In this document: positions 1 through 6,862 of the stretch, one piece after another | Position numbering within the stretch: the first letter of the stretch is position 1 | How the letters are laid out: every line of letters starts with the position of its first letter | From: an uncultured Treponema sp. | Lineage (GTDB): Bacteria > Spirochaetota > Spirochaetia > Treponematales > Treponemataceae | Length of the DNA: 8,726 nt | Reading direction: 5' to 3' | NCBI GenBank assembly: GCA_937885475.1 | Contig: CAKZZR010000202.1 | Span: 1-8,726, forward strand | The notes under the pieces: model-generated | The model's database searches: none | What the model was told of the DNA's origin: nothing | What the model saw: the letters and a program-made list of their open reading frames with translations, nothing else | Made by a program: the position numbers and the translations under genes

Positions 1-9
1 TGCAAAAAC

Positions 10-23
10 GCCGGCTAGCCGGC
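10..23. repeat. 14-base GC-rich perfect palindrome
   Basis: The sequence gccggctagccggc equals its own reverse complement. As RNA it can fold into a 5-base-pair stem with a CTAG loop. An A5 tract lies just to its left (4-8), which read on the minus strand is a T5 run after the hairpin. It therefore has the form of a weak intrinsic terminator for leftward transcription, or half of a bidirectional one. No leftward gene ends here within the window, so the role is uncertain. Confidence 0.5.
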
Positions 24-24
24 T

Positions 25-92
25 TCACGCTGACTTTAGCAAAGGAACTATTGAACTGTCGCTTGCGCGACAGCTAAAGTCAGCGTGATTTT
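25..92. repeat. Long nested inverted repeat, possible bidirectional terminator
   Basis: The outer arms 25-40 and 73-88 are perfect 16-base reverse complements (tcacgctgactttagc and its complement). Inside them lies a second perfect stem, 56-62 with 67-73, closed by a TTGC loop. The two stems share base 73, so the structure is a 16-pair stem carrying a 7-pair hairpin plus a 15-base single-stranded side (41-55). TTTT follows at 89-92. It could terminate an upstream gene lying left of the window, or be a copy of a dispersed palindromic repeat. The sequence alone does not decide. Confidence 0.6.
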
Positions 93-187
93 GAAAACAA
101 ATCTTCTCCTTTGCGCTATTTTTTACAGTTTTCGTCTATTTTTATGCGTTCGGAATTATAATTCGTTTGCCTTGGAAATTTGTCTCC

Positions 188-216
188 TTGCATTGCCACA
201 GGTATGAGTGTATAAT
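188..216 (+). promoter_or_regulatory. Probable sigma-70 promoter of the phosphatase gene
   Basis: A perfect TATAAT sits at 211-216. At 17-base spacing there is a weak -35, TTGCAT (188-193). Transcription would be expected to start at about 222-223, which falls on the proposed GTG start codon, so the mRNA may be leaderless. A second TATAAT at 157-162 has no convincing -35 element. Confidence 0.5.
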
Positions 217-221
217 ACAAT

Positions 222-2456
222 GTGCTCATTTTGAATTTGAGAATCAAAATCATGCTTTCTCTTCTCATGCTTGCGGCAGTGCTGGTGCTTTCTGGCTGCC
301 GTCCGCATACGACTCAAAAAATTGATTTGAGCGACAGTTTCTATTACTGGCCGTCCACTGCTGACAGCACGCCCCGCGATGCCATGATGCACGCGCGGGA
401 ATTCAAAAAAATTGAGGACAAGAGCACGCGCAACCTTGAGCACATCATGGGCAAGGAGCCGGGTTTTGTATGGGTGCGCGCGGAATTCGTGGTGCCGCCG
501 GAAATGCGCGGTCAGCCGCTTGGTCTTGTCATTCCGTACCTGCGCTTTGCCGAGATGCTGTGGCTCAACGGAAACTTCATCGCCATGTTCGGTGTTTTTC
601 CGCCGCATGAGCAGAGCACGCTGTGTAAATCGCATTACTTTAACTTTCCGGTGAATGTTCTTGACCAGAGCGGCGGAAAGAACGTCATCCTTATAAAAAT
701 CTATACGCATGGGCAGAGCGCAATCTCAAGCCATGCGTTCATACAGCCGTCGCGCTATGCCTATGCCGCGCATGAGATGATAAACTTCATGCATTCGCGC
801 GTGTACATGATGCTTGAGGGCGGACTTTTCTTTACGGCGTGTCTGTATTTGTTTTTGTTCCTTACCATCAGAATGACCAGGGAGAATTTTGACTACGCGG
901 GCTTGAACTTCTTCTCCATGTTCTTCATCATGCCGTTCTTTGCGACGGAAATTCCCCTGTACAACAATGCGGTCATTCCGTATCTCGTCTTTATGAAGCT
1001 TACGCTCTGCATTCCGCTGTACTGGGTTTTCTTCCTTATAGCAAGCTTTATACGGAGCTTTGAGCACGGACGTTTTCCGCTGTCCCTTCAGATTGTGCGC
1101 TGGGCAATACTGATTTTTCAGTGTGCGATTACGATGGTAATGCCTGACTACGACGCCCTCATGGCGATAACCCTGCCCATGCTGTGCCTGTGCATCGTTC
1201 AGGTTCTTATTGGTGTAGGCGTTTTTATTCAGAGCCTGTTTGTTCCTGCCCGGCGTACGCTTGCGCTGGTTCAGCTTGCGGGCTTTTCTCCGGTTCTTAT
1301 TACCATTCTGGTTGACCTTCTGCTTCGCGTGCATGACAACACCGAGCCATATCCGTTCATCACGATTTTCGGCTGGCAGATTTCAATCATCGTATTCATG
1401 ATCATCCTTTCGTTCCGGTTTGCATACACGTATTTCCGCAACGAGCGGATTTCAAATCATTTGCAGGAGGAGGTTAACCTCCGTACGCATGAGCTTCAGG
1501 ACGCGAATTATGAGCTTTCAATTCTTAACGAGCGGCTTGAGCGCGACAAATACCGTTCCGACATGGATCTTGAGATGGCTTCCATAGTGCAGAAGCGGTT
1601 TTTTCCGCAGCCGGACAAGCATTTTAAGGGCTGGGAAATTGCCATATGCTATGAGCCGCTTGCCAAGGTTTCTGGCGACTTGTATGACTGTTACAGCTAC
1701 AACGAGGTTCTGAATGGAATTTCGTTGTTTGACGTTTCTGGTCACGGAATTTCTGCAAGTCTTGTTACCATGCTTGCAAAGAACATAATCTCGCACGCGT
1801 TTCAGAAGGGCTTCCGCAACAAGGAGTCCATGAGGACGATTCTGAACAAGATAAACAACATCATCATCTATGAGAAGGGTGAGATAGACAACTACATGAC
1901 CGGCATTCTGTGCCGCTTTGAGAAATCTGACGCGCCCGATAAGTGCCTCGTTGAGATGGCGAACGCAGGTCATCCTCACCCTCTTTTGTTCAAGGCGGAG
2001 GACGCGAGCGTTTCTGAGGTACGGAGCAACGATTATTCCAGCCATTACGGTGCGGTTGGAATGCGCGGAATTGACGTTTCCTTTGCGGAATTTGACTTTA
2101 ACATGGCGCAGGGCGACGTGCTTGTATGCTATACCGACGGTCTTACCGAATCCACGAACCTGCAGCTTGAGCAGTTCGGCATTGAGCGGGTCAAACAGAT
2201 TATCCGCGAGAACGGCGACAGACCTTCAAATGAGATTCTGAAGCAGATTACCGACCAGTTGCTTGCCTTTACTTCTGAAAAGTCGCTTGAGGACGACATT
2301 ACGATTATCATTGCAAAACGTACTGCCGCCGAATTCTTTGAGCCGGAGGAGGAGCTGGAATTTGGCGTGGAGGACCTTGAGGTTGCGGAGGAAGCCGAGG
2401 AAATTATTGTTCCCGAGGACGAGGCGGTTCCTCTTTCCGATGTTGAGCCGAACTGA
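222..2456 (+). CDS. 7TM receptor with SpoIIE/RsbU-type PP2C phosphatase domain
   Basis: This is a membrane-bound serine phosphatase of the SpoIIE/RsbU type. Members of the family usually dephosphorylate an anti-anti-sigma (STAS) protein or a similar partner. Residues 1-26 look like a lipoprotein signal ending in LSGC (Cys26). Residues about 36-175 form an extracytoplasmic region resembling the sensor part of 7TMR-DISM receptors. Seven hydrophobic segments follow at about 198-217, 224-244, 251-275, 290-306, 312-338, 345-366 and 379-400. A probable coiled coil (405-447) leads to the PP2C domain (450-700), with metal-site motifs VSGDLYD (D486), DVSGHG (D504), YTDG (D639) and EDDIT (D691/D692). 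The core acidic residues are present, so it is probably active. A Glu-rich tail covers 703-744. The GTG start at 222 is preferred because it supplies Arg7 and Lys9 for the signal n-region. ATG 252 is the alternative and has only a weak upstream GAG. No STAS, anti-sigma or sigma gene lies beside it, so the target is unknown. Confidence 0.88.
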   Translation: MLILNLRIKIMLSLLMLAAVLVLSGCRPHTTQKIDLSDSFYYWPSTADSTPRDAMMHAREFKKIEDKSTRNLEHIMGKEPGFVWVRAEFVVPPEMRGQPLGLVIPYLRFAEMLWLNGNFIAMFGVFPPHEQSTLCKSHYFNFPVNVLDQSGGKNVILIKIYTHGQSAISSHAFIQPSRYAYAAHEMINFMHSRVYMMLEGGLFFTACLYLFLFLTIRMTRENFDYAGLNFFSMFFIMPFFATEIPLYNNAVIPYLVFMKLTLCIPLYWVFFLIASFIRSFEHGRFPLSLQIVRWAILIFQCAITMVMPDYDALMAITLPMLCLCIVQVLIGVGVFIQSLFVPARRTLALVQLAGFSPVLITILVDLLLRVHDNTEPYPFITIFGWQISIIVFMIILSFRFAYTYFRNERISNHLQEEVNLRTHELQDANYELSILNERLERDKYRSDMDLEMASIVQKRFFPQPDKHFKGWEIAICYEPLAKVSGDLYDCYSYNEVLNGISLFDVSGHGISASLVTMLAKNIISHAFQKGFRNKESMRTILNKINNIIIYEKGEIDNYMTGILCRFEKSDAPDKCLVEMANAGHPHPLLFKAEDASVSEVRSNDYSSHYGAVGMRGIDVSFAEFDFNMAQGDVLVCYTDGLTESTNLQLEQFGIERVKQIIRENGDRPSNEILKQITDQLLAFTSEKSLEDDITIIIAKRTAAEFFEPEEELEFGVEDLEVAEEAEEIIVPEDEAVPLSDVEPN

Positions 2457-2500
2457 GGCGGCAGCTTTTCTGAATTCTTCGGAGCTGGCATCGCCTTTTT
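2457..2500 (+). terminator. Imperfect hairpin with T5, possible terminator
   Basis: Immediately after the phosphatase stop codon, GGCG (2457-2460) and CAGC (2462-2465) can pair with GCTG (2484-2487) and CGCC (2492-2495). TTTTT follows at 2496-2500. The stem is bulged and the loop is long, so this is a weak terminator at best. Its position between a stop codon and the next promoter supports it. Confidence 0.35.
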
Positions 2501-2508
2501 GTGTATGC

Positions 2509-2540
2509 CCTAGCATTTTTTTGCTGTTACGTGCTAGAAT
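2509..2540 (+). promoter_or_regulatory. Extended -10 promoter overlapped by an inverted repeat
   Basis: TGCTAGAAT (2532-2540) is an extended -10 element (TGn plus TAGAAT), which can work without a good -35. No clear -35 is seen at 16-18 bases. The -10 ends five bases before the ATG at 2546, so the predicted transcript starts at or next to the start codon. CTAGCA (2509-2514) and TGCTAG (2532-2537) form a 6-base inverted repeat with a 17-base spacer, and its right arm lies within the -10. It could be an operator, but arms this short may also arise by chance. Confidence 0.45.
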
Positions 2541-2545
2541 ACACC

Positions 2546-2941
2546 ATGAAAAAAAATATTCTGTTTGCGGCGTGTGGTTTTGCCGCGCTTTTGATTGCTT
2601 CCTGCAATACAATTCCCATAATTCCGAACGATGCCACGCCCACCCAGCTCATTCAGTGGGGGCAGGATTCCATGGAAGTACTGAATTATTCCGCGGCCGA
2701 AGCCTATTACAATGCTGTCATCCAACGCTACGGCATGGACACTGCGATTTATATTGAGGCGAACTACGAGCTTGGGCATATGTATTTAAAGCGCCGCCGT
2801 TATGAGAAGGCGTATGCGCATTTTAAGGAAATTGAGGAGATTTACGAATACGCGGAGATTGGCGTTATTCCTGCGGCGTTCAAAAAACTCACTCAGATTG
2901 AGATGGAAAAAATTCCTGCAAAATATAAAGAAAAGAAATGA
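2546..2941 (+). CDS. Small lipoprotein with TPR-like helices
   Basis: This is a 131-residue exported protein of unknown specific function. Residues 1-20 form a lipoprotein signal: Lys2 and Lys3, a hydrophobic core, and lipobox IASC with Cys20 as the expected lipid-modified residue. The mature part is helical and TPR-like. Pattern residues run through QWGQDSMEVLNYSAAEAYY (about 39-57) and the next helix pair ANYELGHMYLKRRRYEKAYA (about 73-92), giving about two repeats. The C-terminus is Lys-rich. TPR lipoproteins usually act as periplasmic scaffolds, and this one is much shorter than BamD. ATG 2546 is chosen because it begins the signal peptide. An upstream in-frame ATG at 2501 would add 15 hydrophobic residues and lies before the promoter. 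There is no Shine-Dalgarno, consistent with a leaderless message. Two hairpins follow the gene. Confidence 0.8.
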   Translation: MKKNILFAACGFAALLIASCNTIPIIPNDATPTQLIQWGQDSMEVLNYSAAEAYYNAVIQRYGMDTAIYIEANYELGHMYLKRRRYEKAYAHFKEIEEIYEYAEIGVIPAAFKKLTQIEMEKIPAKYKEKK

Positions 2942-2949
2942 CAGGGAGA

Positions 2950-2980
2950 TTCGGAGCTGCTTGCTCCGAACCTGATTTTT
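2950..2980 (+). terminator. Rho-independent terminator of the lipoprotein gene
   Basis: A perfect 8-base-pair stem (2950-2957 with 2963-2970) carries a 5-base loop. After a 5-base gap, TTTTT follows at 2976-2980. It lies nine bases after the lipoprotein stop codon and has the T-run only on the plus strand. Confidence 0.65.
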
Positions 2981-3012
2981 GCGCGGCGATTATCTGCCGC
3001 GCTTTGTTTTTT
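2981..3012 (+). terminator. Second tandem terminator, overlapping the VWA gene 3' end
   Basis: Stem GCGCGGC (2981-2987) pairs with GCCGCGC (2996-3002) across an 8-base loop. TTTGTTTTTT follows at 3003-3012. The loop contains the stop codon of the convergent minus-strand VWA gene (2990-2992), and the right arm and T-run are part of that gene's last codons. It works as a backup stop for plus-strand transcription. The minus-strand side has A residues, so it does not look like a terminator for the VWA gene. Confidence 0.6.
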
Positions 3013-4300
3013 CGTCCGGCGTGATGATTGCCTCGATTGTTATTTCCTTTTCGCTGGAAAGCTTCATGATTAAATCCTTTGTGTATTTGCCGGTTCCGCG
3101 CGGGCGTGGGTGCGGCTCCGCGTCGCCAATAAGTATTATTTTGCGCGCGGCATCCTCGTTCCAGCTGTAGAATTCCATGGACGCGTAGAGCGCTTCGTAA
3201 ACCGCTTCTGGAATATCGCCGCCCTCCGTTCCTTTGATGATAAAGCCATTAAGATTTGCCTCAAACTGCTTTACGTCATAGGTGAAGTCAAAGAATTTTA
3301 CCGGAAGTCCCTTGTAACGGAAGTTATCCGGGTAGTCGCGGTATAAAAGCAAACCTAGCCGGATTTCGTCAAACTGGGGAAGTTCCTTTATTAGGCGCGG
3401 AATCCATTCCTTTCGCAGCTGCTCAATGTCGTCCTTCATGCTGCCCGTAGCGTCAATGGCGAACACCACGTCTGCTTTTCGCTTTGGATTTATGGAATCA
3501 AGTGAAGCCATGATGTCGTCTACGATTGTCTCCGGTCCTTTTGAGTAGGTAAGGAATTCTGAAATCTCGCCGAATTTTTCGCTCGCAATGGGGTTGTAGT
3601 CGTCGGTAAGGATGGGAACGTTTTTTTCTTCGGGAAACGGCTCCGCTTCTGCAATCGGAAGCTCCTCAATCTCGGGTTCTGGCTCTGAGAGGGGGGCGGG
3701 CGGTACAACAATTTCTTTTACCGGCTCTTTCTGGGGCGCTGGCTTTTCCTTATGAATCACAACGGGGGCACCCAAATCGAACATATAGGCGTTGTCGTAG
3801 TAGTCGCCGGTGTAGTCGCCGTATTTTTTTGAGAACGCGCGTATGTTTATGAACGTGCCGCGCCCAATGGTCACGATGCCGTGACGCGACCAGGGGTAGC
3901 CGTATTCCATCTGGTATGGAATGTATATGTGGAACGCTTCGCCGAATTCTGCGTCCGCCTCTGCGGTGGAGTCTATGAGGCTGTATTTTGCGTATTCTGA
4001 TTCAAGCACCTTGCCGTTCAGGTAGCGTATCTCGTCGCCGTTAATATCGTTGTATTCAAGGGCGCGGTATGAGTAGCTGTCGCTCACGCCGGAAGGGTCG
4101 CGGGTCGTTTCTACCAGCATGACGGATTCCAAGCCGGGGATTTTTTTGATGTACAGATGGTAGCCCTTTACCTCGTCAAAAGAACCTGAGCTTTCTGGAA
4201 CAAGACGAAGGTCGGAGGGGCGTATAAGAAGATTGCTCTGCGCGAAGCTTGCCGCAGACAGACAGAGCGCAAAAAAAACGGTCAGACTGATTTTTCTCAT
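2990..4300 (-). CDS. Exported VWA-domain protein with DxTxS metal site
   Basis: This is a 436-residue secreted protein of unknown specific function. Residues 1-20 form a cleavable signal peptide (Arg2, Lys3, hydrophobic core, probable cut at SFA|Q). Residues 21-183 are an N-terminal region with no family I recognise, rich in Tyr, Asp and Gly. Residues about 184-228 are a Pro/Glu-rich linker. The von Willebrand A domain covers about 275-430. The metal-ion-dependent adhesion site is present as DATGS (D283, T285, S287), Thr358 in KGTEGGD, and Asp393 in IGDAEP. DxTxS in place of DxSxS is a known variant in bacterial VWA proteins. VWA domains bind divalent metal and mediate protein-protein contact. 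The ATG at 4300 is preferred over an in-frame upstream start at 4357 because it begins the signal peptide. The gene converges on the lipoprotein gene, and no clear terminator is seen on the minus strand. Confidence 0.82.
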   Translation of the reverse strand: MRKISLTVFFALCLSAASFAQSNLLIRPSDLRLVPESSGSFDEVKGYHLYIKKIPGLESVMLVETTRDPSGVSDSYSYRALEYNDINGDEIRYLNGKVLESEYAKYSLIDSTAEADAEFGEAFHIYIPYQMEYGYPWSRHGIVTIGRGTFINIRAFSKKYGDYTGDYYDNAYMFDLGAPVVIHKEKPAPQKEPVKEIVVPPAPLSEPEPEIEELPIAEAEPFPEEKNVPILTDDYNPIASEKFGEISEFLTYSKGPETIVDDIMASLDSINPKRKADVVFAIDATGSMKDDIEQLRKEWIPRLIKELPQFDEIRLGLLLYRDYPDNFRYKGLPVKFFDFTYDVKQFEANLNGFIIKGTEGGDIPEAVYEALYASMEFYSWNEDAARKIILIGDAEPHPRPRGTGKYTKDLIMKLSSEKEITIEAIITPDEKTKRGR

Positions 4301-4306
4301 ACTTAT

Positions 4307-4312
4307 ATTATC
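4307..4312 (-). promoter_or_regulatory. Probable -10 box of the VWA gene
   Basis: Read on the minus strand, GATAAT ends six bases before the ATG at 4300. A candidate -35, TTGATA, lies 21 bases upstream, which is too far for normal spacing. No Shine-Dalgarno precedes the ATG. This is the leftward half of the 86-base divergent intergenic region. Confidence 0.35.
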
Positions 4313-4347
4313 GGAAAAAAAATACCCCGTCTGTATCAATTTATTCA

Positions 4348-4377
4348 TTGAAATCAAGGGCTTTTGCGATGTATAAT
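4348..4377 (+). promoter_or_regulatory. Sigma-70 promoter of the rightward unit
   Basis: TTGAAA (4348-4353, one mismatch to TTGACA) and a perfect TATAAT (4372-4377) are separated by 18 bases. The expected start of transcription is near 4384, only about three bases before the ATG at 4387. AAGGA at 4380-4384 is too close to that ATG to be a normal Shine-Dalgarno. Confidence 0.6.
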
Positions 4378-4386
4378 ATAAGGACT

Positions 4387-5481
4387 ATGGCTGAAGTAGA
4401 GCAAAATCAATCGAACAATTTCACAGAAATTTCAATAAGTGATTTTTACGATACTGATTCAAAATCAGCGGAAGAGGTACGTGAGGAAGGAATAATAATC
4501 CTCACCTCAAAGGAAGAGGCAATTTATTCCCAGCTTTTGCCGTTGATTCGCGAGAAGGCGCCGAGCCGCGCTTCAGTAATCGAATCACGCTTAAAGGATT
4601 TGCAGAAATTGGCTTCTGCAATCGCAAAGTTTCCGTCGCTTTTGGAGCGCAGCGACCTTCCCGGGGGAACCCGCACGCCGCAGCTTCTTATAGATTCCTT
4701 GATTAAGCACCAGGACAAGGGCGATTCCACCCTGCGGCTTCCTTCAAAGGCAACGCTTGGAAAGGCGTTCATGGTCTCAAAAATCCATACATTCTCATCA
4801 CTCGCAAAGATAAGCGCGGGAGTTGAGGCTCCTGATTCCATTACGCGCGCCCTGCAACAGGAAACGGTTATTCTCATGTTCTCCCTGATGGCGGAGGACG
4901 TGTATCTGAACCTTATCAGTGATGACACTCAGCCCATGGAATTCCGCCGCAGCTGGGCAACTTCCCTTCTGCTTTTGTGGGAGCACCGTAACGACCAGAC
5001 GGTTGAGTCCGTTGCTCCGGTTCTTCAGACGGTTTGGGATGCCCGCCGCAAGCTTGCGCCTGCGTTTGGCACTATGATGGGAACCAGCGAGCTTATCATG
5101 ATGTCGATGCAGATGGACGAGCAGTGGATTTCGTTCATAAAGTCAAAGCTTGAGGGACTTGAGGTAAAGCAGGCAATGGAGGAATTCCTGTTCGGCATTT
5201 CCTATGAGCAGATTGAGACGCTTAAGAAAATCCTGCGCGAGAAGGGGATTCCAGCAATTAACCGCGATGAGGTATCCTCGTTCCTTGGCGAGCATGTAAA
5301 GAGCGATGCTGGACTTGACTACCGCGATTTTTATTCTATGTACACAATCCGGCGCGATAATGCGCGCGCAAGAAGCCGTATGAAGCTTCCTGGACCGCAC
5401 AAAACGCTGGAGGATTACTTCATTCAGTACACGACGGAGATGAATACAGAAAAACAACGCAACGACACGTTTGCAAAATAG
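4387..5481 (+). CDS. Uncharacterised helical cytoplasmic protein
   Basis: I do not recognise this 364-residue protein. It has no signal peptide and no clear membrane segment, so it is probably cytoplasmic. The N-terminal 30 or so residues are polar and acidic (Asn, Ser, Asp, Glu), probably disordered. The rest is mostly amphipathic helix, with a hydrophobic, Met-rich central stretch around AFGTMMGTSELIMMSMQM. No nucleotide-binding or catalytic motif stands out. Translation is placed at ATG 4387 (MAEVEQN). An in-frame ATG at 4369 (MYNIRT) has an AAGGG eight bases upstream and would add six residues, but it lies before the TATAAT at 4372. Codon use matches the neighbours. It precedes ackA by 42 bases with no hairpin between, so it may be co-transcribed with ackA-pth-mazG. 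A link to central metabolism or translation quality control is only a guess from context. Confidence 0.72.
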   Translation: MAEVEQNQSNNFTEISISDFYDTDSKSAEEVREEGIIILTSKEEAIYSQLLPLIREKAPSRASVIESRLKDLQKLASAIAKFPSLLERSDLPGGTRTPQLLIDSLIKHQDKGDSTLRLPSKATLGKAFMVSKIHTFSSLAKISAGVEAPDSITRALQQETVILMFSLMAEDVYLNLISDDTQPMEFRRSWATSLLLLWEHRNDQTVESVAPVLQTVWDARRKLAPAFGTMMGTSELIMMSMQMDEQWISFIKSKLEGLEVKQAMEEFLFGISYEQIETLKKILREKGIPAINRDEVSSFLGEHVKSDAGLDYRDFYSMYTIRRDNARARSRMKLPGPHKTLEDYFIQYTTEMNTEKQRNDTFAK

Positions 5482-5523
5482 TGCCGCTGTAAAAATATTT
5501 TGAAAAATCTATAGGGGAAACAC

Positions 5524-6861
5524 ATGGTTATTCTTACACTCAATTGCGGCTCTTCGTCTGCAAAGTATCAGGTTTATGACTGGGACAACAAGGAAGTTAT
5601 GGCAAACGGCGTTGTAGAACGCATCGGTGCGGAAGGCTCGGGAATCACGCACAAGGCAAAGGGAACAGAGACAGAGGTTCTCAGTCCATGCCCGACTCAC
5701 AAGGAAGCGATTGAGCTTATTCTGAAGGAGATTACTGACAAGGACGTTGGCGTTATTTCTGACATGAGCGTCATCGGCGCGGTAGGACACCGCGTTCTGC
5801 ATGGTGGCGACAAGTTCACAAAGTCCGTTCTTATCACGCCGGAGGTTCTGGATACATTCCGCTCCGTGGTGGATCTTGGCCCGCTACATATGCCGGCGAA
5901 CATCATGGGAATTGAGGCTGCTCAGAAGGTTCTGCCGAACGTTCCGCACGCGGCAATCATGGATACGGCATGGCATCAGACAATGCCGGAGGAAACCTTT
6001 ATGTATGCCATTCCACGCGAATGGTACACAAAATATGCGGCGCGCCGTTACGGTTTTCATGGAACGAGCTTTTTGTACACTGCAAAGCGCGCTGCCGTTC
6101 TTCTTGGCAAGGCGCCAAAGGATACGAACATCATCATCTGCCACATCGGAAACGGTGCTTCCATGTGTGCGGTAAAGAACGGCAAATGCTACGATACGAC
6201 AATGGGAATCACTCCGCTTGAAGGTCTTGTAATGGGAACCAGAAGCGGAGACCTTGACCCGGCGCTTCCGTTCTACATCATGCGCAAGACCGGTATGTCT
6301 GCCGACGAAATGGACACCGCGCTCAACAAAAAATCCGGCTGCCTTGGCATTACGGAAAAATACGCCGACCGCCGCGACATTGAGATTGCCGCAAAAGACG
6401 GAGACAAGCTTGCGGAGCTTTGTATCAATATGGAATCGCTTCGCATCAAAAAATACATCGGCGCATTTGCCGCGGAACTTGGACATGTGGACGCAATCGT
6501 GTTCACTGCAGGTGTAGGCGAGCGCGGACCGATTATCCGTAAAAAGGCGCTTGAGGGACTTGAGGGCTTTGGCATCAAGCTTGACGAGCAGCGCAACGAA
6601 TGGTCATTCACCACGAATGCAGAGACGTTCATCAATGCTGACGATTCTGCGACCAAAATTTTTGTCATTCCGACAGACGAGGAGCTTGTCATGACGGAGG
6701 ACGCATATGCGCTCATGAAGGGAACATACGACGTTCACACGAACTTTACCTACAGTTTCCAGAGCCCGGACTATGTGAACAAGGCGCGCGCCGAAGGTCT
6801 TAAGAAGGATCTTGTGAAGCGCCCGAACATCGCAAAGGTCATTGCGCTTCCAAAGAAATAA
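5524..6861 (+). CDS. ackA: Acetate kinase
   Basis: Acetate kinase converts acetyl phosphate and ADP to acetate and ATP in the cytoplasm, the last step of acetate fermentation. The ASKHA fold begins with LNCGSSSAKY (Asn7). Other active-site positions are VGHRVLHGG (Arg89), IMDTAWH (Asp147), RYGFHGTS (His179), HIGNGAS (His207), MGTRSGD (Arg240), the adenosine loop FTAGVGERG (327-335) and PTDEE (Glu386/387). All expected catalytic residues are present. The family signature usually reads HGTSH, but here the last position is Phe183. At 445 residues it is about 45 longer than typical, and the extra part is a basic C-terminal tail after residue 400. The start at 5524 is supported by AGGGGA at 5513-5518. 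A weak -35-like TTGCAA (5471) with AT-rich -10 candidates may give it its own promoter. No pta lies next to it. It is followed after one base by pth. Confidence 0.96.
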   Translation: MVILTLNCGSSSAKYQVYDWDNKEVMANGVVERIGAEGSGITHKAKGTETEVLSPCPTHKEAIELILKEITDKDVGVISDMSVIGAVGHRVLHGGDKFTKSVLITPEVLDTFRSVVDLGPLHMPANIMGIEAAQKVLPNVPHAAIMDTAWHQTMPEETFMYAIPREWYTKYAARRYGFHGTSFLYTAKRAAVLLGKAPKDTNIIICHIGNGASMCAVKNGKCYDTTMGITPLEGLVMGTRSGDLDPALPFYIMRKTGMSADEMDTALNKKSGCLGITEKYADRRDIEIAAKDGDKLAELCINMESLRIKKYIGAFAAELGHVDAIVFTAGVGERGPIIRKKALEGLEGFGIKLDEQRNEWSFTTNAETFINADDSATKIFVIPTDEELVMTEDAYALMKGTYDVHTNFTYSFQSPDYVNKARAEGLKKDLVKRPNIAKVIALPKK

Positions 6862-6862
6862 T

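Noticed and set aside
157..162. TATAAT as a second promoter for the phosphatase gene
   Set aside because: No -35 element is found at 16-18 bases, and the region is AT-rich enough for the hexamer to occur by chance.
726..1334. A 202-codon minus-strand open frame opposite the membrane helices of the phosphatase
   Set aside because: Its strongly basic composition is the usual reverse complement of hydrophobic membrane codons, so it is a shadow frame.
5884..6486. A 200-codon minus-strand open frame inside ackA
   Set aside because: It is a basic, motif-free translation lying opposite a conserved, complete acetate kinase, with no ribosome site.
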